Positions 15,279 through 19,390 of a stretch of 19,390 bases of DNA are shown here, piece after piece. Under the pieces are notes generated by a model. That model saw only the letters and a program-made list of their open reading frames with translations. It did not search any database and was not told the origin of the DNA. The stretch's first letter is position 1; each line of letters begins with the position of its first letter. The translations under genes were made by a program, and so were the position numbers. This DNA is from UBA2979 sp963694535 (lineage in GTDB: Bacteria; Chloroflexota; Dehalococcoidia; UBA2979), in assembly GCA_963694535.1 (NCBI GenBank), contig CAVODE010000029.1, positions 1 through 19,390 on the forward strand, written 5' to 3'.

Positions 15279-15971
15279 TTACACTTTGCTCAAAAACATT
15301 GCTAAAAATCCAACCGTATTAAACAGCGCATGAATCCCGATAGAGGCCCAAAGTGACCTCTGATGAACGAATATCATCGAAAAAATAATTCCAATTCCAA
15401 AGATTGGAATTATTACACCGCTATCCAAGTGTGTGATTGAAAACAAACCTGCGCTCACGCAGTGAGCAATCCAATTCGGCCAACTAGCTGTAAGCCCCTG
15501 AAAAATAACACCACGATAAAGTAATTCCTCAGCAACCGGTGCTCCACAGATTGTAGTGACTGCCAACAATAGCCACGCGATGAAGGAACGGCCTTCGGGA
15601 CCTGGAAGCGGAACGGCATTTCCTCGCTTGAAAGATGTGAGATCCAAACCTAGTACTAATTCCAGTGCAATGATAACTAACAAGTAACCAATTAAAACTA
15701 GGTACGATAGCCCCAAACCCAGAAATATCACTTGGATATTTGGAGCCTTGTTTAATCGGAGCGCCACGAAGAAGTTTCCTCGACGGCGAGCAAATATTAA
15801 AACCATGACGACAATTGAAAACTGCCAACCCAAGCTGGTTGCCCATATATTCACGTCAGTAAGGGACTCTGAAACAGTCGAGGCAAAAACTATGGCGACA
15901 ACAAATACTAGACCAGTTGTAGAAACAAAAAACGCCCCGAAAGCATCACTTAACCGAAAAACATTACCCAC
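15279..15971 (-). CDS. CPBP family intramembrane metalloprotease
   Basis: A 230-residue membrane protein with about 6-8 hydrophobic segments, of the CPBP (CAAX protease/bacteriocin-processing, formerly Abi) family. All motifs of the glutamic-type metal-binding site are present: EELLYRG (Glu148, Glu149, Arg153), FSITH (Phe177, His181) and GIHALFN (His214, Asn218). It is therefore probably catalytically active. The substrate is unknown; relatives process prenylated proteins, bacteriocins or membrane regulators. The start is GTG at 15971, the first start after an in-frame TAA. It lies 26 nt downstream of trpB on the same strand and so is probably the last gene of the trp operon, at the place often held by trpA. 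Its stop is one base from that of moaA. Confidence 0.88.
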   Translation of the reverse strand: MGNVFRLSDAFGAFFVSTTGLVFVVAIVFASTVSESLTDVNIWATSLGWQFSIVVMVLIFARRRGNFFVALRLNKAPNIQVIFLGLGLSYLVLIGYLLVIIALELVLGLDLTSFKRGNAVPLPGPEGRSFIAWLLLAVTTICGAPVAEELLYRGVIFQGLTASWPNWIAHCVSAGLFSITHLDSGVIIPIFGIGIIFSMIFVHQRSLWASIGIHALFNTVGFLAMFLSKV

Positions 15972-15983
15972 GGAGTTAACTTA

Positions 15984-16008
15984 TACCATCAACAAAATTA
16001 TGATGGTA
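15984..16008 (-). repeat. Hairpin over the trpB stop codon
   Basis: TACCATCA (15984-15991) and TGATGGTA (16001-16008) form a perfect 8-bp stem with a 9-nt loop that contains the trpB stop (16000-15998). It precedes the CPBP start by 12 nt. No T-run follows, so it is not a classical terminator. It could damp or process the transcript between trpB and the CPBP gene. Confidence 0.4.
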
Positions 16009-17203
16009 AGTCCCCCAGTTTATTCGCTACTGTAGCCATGTCTTTATCGCCACGACCACTAAGATTCACAACCACGACGTCAGAACTTAAGATTTCATTA
16101 TCTGACCTAAGGCGCTTCAGGGCGCCAAGAGCATGAGACGGTTCGAGCGCTGGGATAATGCCTTCTAATCTAGAGAGTTCTTGAAATGCCTGAAGTGCCT
16201 CCGCGTCAGTTGCAGAATAATATTCGGCCTTTTCCGAAACTTTCAACCATGCATGTTCCGGTCCGACACCTGGGTAATCGAGACCTGCAGACACTGAATG
16301 AACGGGTGACACCTGACCATTTGCATCTTGTAAAAGATACGTATAAGTCCCATGAAGCACACCAGGACGACCGAGTGAAAGTGTCGCAGCATGCTCCTTA
16401 TCTAATCCTAAGCCGGCGGCTTCTACCCCAATTAATCGAACTTGATCATCTAGAAATGCATGAAACATACCGATGGCGTTCGAGCCTCCACCAACACAAG
16501 CCATTACCACAGACGGCAACTTACCTTGCACCTCAATAATTTGACGCCGTGCCTCTCTCCCTATAATTCCTTGCAAATCTCTGACCATTGTTGGGTAGGG
16601 GTGCGGTCCAATTGCCGATCCAATAATGTAATAAGTATCTCTAACAGTTGCCACCCAGTCACGAATTGCCTCACTAGTAGCGTCCTTTAGGGTCTGTGAG
16701 CCCGCGCTCACGCCAATAACTTCAGCTCCCAGTACTCTCATCTTAAATACATTAAGTGATTGACGAGCCATGTCTACTTCACCCATGTACACAACGCAAT
16801 CCAAGTCTAATAATGCGCAAGCTGTAGCTGTGGCAACCCCATGCTGCCCAGCTCCAGTCTCAGCAATTACACGCCTTTTACCCATTCGCTTGGCCAATAA
16901 AGCCTGCGCAAGCACAGCATTAATTTTATGGGCACCGGTGTGACAAAGATCTTCTCGCTTCAAATATATTGATGTATCCAGTGCCTCAGAAAGTCGCTCA
17001 GCAAAAGTAAGCGGTGTTGGGCGCCCTACATAATCTCGGAGTAAATTATCAACATCGACAAGGAAACTCTCATCAGCCATAGCTTCATAATATGCTGATT
17101 CAAGTTGCTGAAGCGCTGGCATCAATGTCTCTGGTACGTACTGACCGCCGAAGCTTCCAAAATACCCGGCTCTCACGGACGACTCAATCTTTGACTCAGT
17201 CAT
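15998..17203 (-). CDS. trpB: Tryptophan synthase beta chain
   Basis: A PLP enzyme that joins indole and serine to make tryptophan. The 401-residue protein starts with YFGSFGGQYVPETLMPAL. It carries the PLP lysine Lys93 in REDLCHTGAHKIN, then AETGAGQHGVATATACAL, VACVGGGSNAIG-type phosphate binding (here MACVGGGSNAIG), and GLDYPGVGPEH. These are features of the canonical TrpB1 type that pairs with TrpA. A strong GGAG lies seven bases before the ATG at 17203. It follows trpF by 20 nt. trpA is not next to it; a CPBP protease gene follows instead. Identity is certain. Confidence 0.98.
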   Translation of the reverse strand: MTESKIESSVRAGYFGSFGGQYVPETLMPALQQLESAYYEAMADESFLVDVDNLLRDYVGRPTPLTFAERLSEALDTSIYLKREDLCHTGAHKINAVLAQALLAKRMGKRRVIAETGAGQHGVATATACALLDLDCVVYMGEVDMARQSLNVFKMRVLGAEVIGVSAGSQTLKDATSEAIRDWVATVRDTYYIIGSAIGPHPYPTMVRDLQGIIGREARRQIIEVQGKLPSVVMACVGGGSNAIGMFHAFLDDQVRLIGVEAAGLGLDKEHAATLSLGRPGVLHGTYTYLLQDANGQVSPVHSVSAGLDYPGVGPEHAWLKVSEKAEYYSATDAEALQAFQELSRLEGIIPALEPSHALGALKRLRSDNEILSSDVVVVNLSGRGDKDMATVANKLGDLPS

Positions 17204-17223
17204 ATTATTTCTCCTGCCCTCAC

Positions 17224-17973
17224 TTAGTTGCTTTTGGCATTTTCAATGAAACTCGCCACTTTCTCGTAATCTTTCAATCCATCAGTTTCTGTGCCACTCG
17301 AAACATCAACAGCCCATGGCTTTACCGCACAAACAACATCCCTGACATTCTCTGGCGTTAAGCCGCCGGCTAATATAAGCGGAACTTTCTTTACTGCATT
17401 CGCAGCTAAATCGATAGAAATTTGCTTTCCTGTTCCTCCTGCATATTTGCCAGACTTAGCATCAAGCATCAAAGCGAGCGAGCGCCCAACCGGTATATCA
17501 ACTAATGGATCGGATAAATCATCTTCAGGGTCAATATGTACCACCTGGATCACTTGCCTATTTACTATTAATGAAAAATCCCATGGTTCAGTTCCAGACA
17601 ATTGCACCAAATCAATTCCAGTTTCCTCGACAATATTATTAATCTCTTCGGCACTTTGATCTGCGAAAACACCCACTACTAAAGGTCGCTTATAACCAAG
17701 ATATGACTCAATCCTGTCAGCACCGTACCTATACCAAAGTCTTAAATCAGTAACAAGATCACTGTCTGAGTGGCTGGGTGGTGGTGATTCTAATTCGAAC
17801 GAATCTAATGGAGGACCAAGTTGCCTTACCATCGCGCGAGCCTCAGGAATCCCTACTTTTCGAGGTGATTCCGCAAATACAATTCCGATAAAATCAGCCC
17901 CTAGCTGAGCCGCAACTGCGACGTCCTTGGCTGTTCGATTGCCGCATATCTTTACGAAAGGTGGTTGATTCAT
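17224..17973 (-). CDS. trpF: Phosphoribosylanthranilate isomerase with extra segment
   Basis: A TIM-barrel enzyme that isomerises N-(5'-phosphoribosyl)anthranilate to CdRP in tryptophan synthesis. The N-terminal FVKICGNRTAKDV carries the catalytic Cys10, GADFIGIVFAESPRKV follows, and Asp171 in LMLDAKSGKYAGGTGK is the catalytic acid. LILAGGLTPENV and AVDVSSGTETDGLKD close the barrel. The protein is 249 residues against 200-210 usually. The excess is a polar, Pro/Ser-rich segment at about 54-96, between strand-helix unit 2 and the strand PLVVGVF. The ATG at 17973 starts 3 nt after the trpC stop, with GAGG just ahead of that stop. Identity is firm. Confidence 0.95.
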   Translation of the reverse strand: MNQPPFVKICGNRTAKDVAVAAQLGADFIGIVFAESPRKVGIPEARAMVRQLGPPLDSFELESPPPSHSDSDLVTDLRLWYRYGADRIESYLGYKRPLVVGVFADQSAEEINNIVEETGIDLVQLSGTEPWDFSLIVNRQVIQVVHIDPEDDLSDPLVDIPVGRSLALMLDAKSGKYAGGTGKQISIDLAANAVKKVPLILAGGLTPENVRDVVCAVKPWAVDVSSGTETDGLKDYEKVASFIENAKSN

Positions 17974-17976
17974 CAG

Positions 17977-18843
17977 TTAATCCTCTGTCAGCATTAACTG
18001 ATGTGCAAAATGTGTCACCTCAGTTGATCGAACAAGAGATTCACCAACAAGCATTGCGTCAGCACCAGCCTTCAACATTCGGTCCGCATCTAGTCTAGAT
18101 CTGATGGCACTCTCAGCAACCAAAATTTTATCACTAGGACAAAAACTTGAAAGATCCTCAAAAGTCGATAAATCCTCACTAAAATCTTTCAAGTTACGAT
18201 TATTAATTCCGATAATCTTCGCGTCAACTCTCAGAGCAACTTCCAGCTCTTGCTCCGTGTGGACTTCTACTAATGCCTCCATACCGAGGCTTCGCGTCTG
18301 ATCCAATAAAAACTTCAAATATTCTTCCTCAAGAATCGCAACAATAAGAAGTAACGCGTCGGCACCCATCAATCGTGATTCGAGTACTTGGAAATAATCG
18401 AAAATAAAGTCTTTTCTGAGAATACCTGGGCTATTTATTTCACCTGAAAATAAGTTTGATACGTCAACGAGATCGCCAATAGAACCCTTGAAGTATTTCC
18501 CTTCAGTTAATACGCTGACAGCCGCACATCCAACATCTCGATACACGTGAGCTTGTTCGCTAGATACCAAATCAATATTAAAATCACCCTTACTAGGTGA
18601 GGCGCGCTTTATTTCCCCGATTAGTCTGATTTTTGCCGATTCCGGAGTATTCTCAGAGCCATTCCGCAAACGATCGCCAAAATTTTGTGGTGACCTTAGC
18701 TTCTGATCACTAGAGGCAAAAGCTAACTCTAAATCTTTTAGTGGGAACTCAGATTTTTGGATTTTCAAGAATTTTTTGCGGTCTTGAACGATATTATCAA
18801 GAATAGTTCCCGTTAAACGCGTATTACTTTCCCAAGCCGACAT
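17977..18843 (-). CDS. trpC: Indole-3-glycerol phosphate synthase
   Basis: A TIM-barrel enzyme that closes the indole ring from CdRP with loss of CO2. The 288 residues include TGTILDNIVQDRKK near the N-terminus and IGEIKRASPSKGDF, with the substrate-binding Lys79. Then come GCAAVSVLTEGKYFKGS, ILRKDFIFDYFQVLESRLMGADALLLI, EALVEVHTEQELEVAL, IIGINNRNLKDF, and LVAESAIRSR with AMLVGESLVRS for the phosphate site. The protein is somewhat longer than the usual 255-270, mainly through a polar stretch at about 45-70. It lies 24 nt after trpD and 3 nt before trpF. Identity is certain. Confidence 0.97.
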   Translation of the reverse strand: MSAWESNTRLTGTILDNIVQDRKKFLKIQKSEFPLKDLELAFASSDQKLRSPQNFGDRLRNGSENTPESAKIRLIGEIKRASPSKGDFNIDLVSSEQAHVYRDVGCAAVSVLTEGKYFKGSIGDLVDVSNLFSGEINSPGILRKDFIFDYFQVLESRLMGADALLLIVAILEEEYLKFLLDQTRSLGMEALVEVHTEQELEVALRVDAKIIGINNRNLKDFSEDLSTFEDLSSFCPSDKILVAESAIRSRLDADRMLKAGADAMLVGESLVRSTEVTHFAHQLMLTED

Positions 18844-18867
18844 AATTTAAATCCGCCTACTACAATT

Positions 18868-19390
18868 CTATCTTCGAGTCGCCTCAATAAATGCTGCAAC
18901 CTTAGCAGTTACATCTCCAGATTCAATTAAGCTAATCGCCTGCTCACATCCAGATCTTATCGATGAGGCCAACCCTGTCACGTACAAACCCGCTCCAGCT
19001 TGTGCAGCCACTAAATCTCTAATGGCCAATGGGCCATTTCCGGCAAGAACAGATCTCCAAATCTCAGCATTTTCTTTCGACGTCCCCCCCACAAGTTTAT
19101 CTTCATCGTGCTTCTCCAGACCAAGCTCTTCCGGTGAAAGCTCAAAACTCTCGACTTTGTTCTCCTTCACTTCAAAAACTGTCGAATTGCCAGTGACCGA
19201 AATATCATCTACACCATCATGACCTATAACAACCAGAGCATGTCTCATATTAAATAAACATAAAACCTGAGCGAGTTTTTCACCCAGTTCTATATTTGCT
19301 GCACCAAGTACATGACAATTAGCTCCGGCTGGGTTAGTTAAAGGACCTAATATATTGAAGGCAGTCCTGAAGCCTAGCGAAGGTCGAATT
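18868..19390 (-). CDS. trpD: Anthranilate phosphoribosyltransferase, C-terminal part
   Basis: Transfers phosphoribose from PRPP to anthranilate, the second step of tryptophan synthesis. The gene runs off the right edge; 174 codons including the stop are visible. The visible part starts with IRPSLGFRTAFNILGPLTNPAG, the conserved anthranilate-binding region. VLGAANIELGEKLAQVL, ALVVIGHDGVDDISVTG, FELSPEELGL and NGPLAIRDLVAAQAGAGLYVTG follow, all typical of TrpD. It is the first visible gene of the minus-strand trpD-C-F-B order, so the operon promoter and any trpE/trpG must lie to the right. The frame is clean up to the edge. Identity is certain. Confidence 0.96.
   Translation of the reverse strand, partial: IRPSLGFRTAFNILGPLTNPAGANCHVLGAANIELGEKLAQVLCLFNMRHALVVIGHDGVDDISVTGNSTVFEVKENKVESFELSPEELGLEKHDEDKLVGGTSKENAEIWRSVLAGNGPLAIRDLVAAQAGAGLYVTGLASSIRSGCEQAISLIESGDVTAKVAAFIEATRR

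Noticed and set aside
15279..15971. CPBP gene as part of a defence or abortive-infection island
   Set aside because: The family was once named Abi, but the neighbours are housekeeping trp and moa genes and nothing else here suggests defence.

Overview
This is an ordinary but very compact bacterial chromosome segment with fairly low GC content. There is no insertion sequence, prophage, CRISPR array, tRNA or rRNA. The DnaD-domain protein with a 'PVPxxFFxxLL...DxAELxVTLY' type N-terminus and a 'YPxxWIxEAI...SWRYIxxILExW' C-terminus, placed between dnaB and a DnaC-like ATPase, recalls Chloroflexota. Together with peptidoglycan-associated genes (murJ, mreB, a RodZ-like protein), many TTG/GTG starts and tight packing, I lean to an uncultured Chloroflexota (for example a marine SAR202/Dehalococcoidia-type lineage). 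That assignment is an inference from family resemblance only.

Layout. (1) 1-383, minus: 5' part of a degenerate receiver-domain protein, cut by the left edge. (2) 384-685: a non-coding region with a good sigma-70-type promoter and a leader of about 160 nt with several hairpins. (3) 686-4957, plus: a replication cassette of rplI (L9 with a Ser-Glu repeat tail), dnaB, a DnaD-domain protein and a DnaC-like loader with two tandem AAA+ modules. (4) 6943-4964, minus: an MFS exporter, moaD and moaE (molybdopterin synthase). (5) 7103-9562, plus: a two-domain putative nucleotidyltransferase of unknown substrate, then glyA. (6) 11141-9543, minus: murJ, overlapping the glyA 3' end. (7) 11238-12290, plus: a divergent MreB-like actin. 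(8) 13337-12312, minus: asd. (9) 13547-15277, plus: a small RodZ-like membrane HTH protein and moaA. (10) 19390-15279, minus: trpD (partial)-trpC-trpF-trpB, then a CPBP intramembrane protease where trpA would often sit.

How the genes work together. Region 3 looks like one operon for loading the replicative helicase. moaA, moaD and moaE supply steps 1 and 2 of molybdenum-cofactor synthesis but lie in two separate operons. trpDCFB covers the middle and last steps of tryptophan synthesis; trpE/trpG may lie beyond the right edge and trpA is not in the window. asd feeds the diaminopimelate, lysine, threonine and methionine branches. murJ, mreB and the RodZ-like gene point to a cell with wall synthesis and shape control. 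All four convergent gene pairs are separated by 21 nt or less, or overlap, which suggests a streamlined genome.

Most genes are conventional. The points most worth a second look are the double-AAA+ helicase loader, the structured rplI leader, the MoaD ending Gly-Gly-Ser, the unassigned nucleotidyltransferase-like protein, the substituted phosphate-2 loop of the MreB homologue and the CPBP protease at the end of the trp operon.
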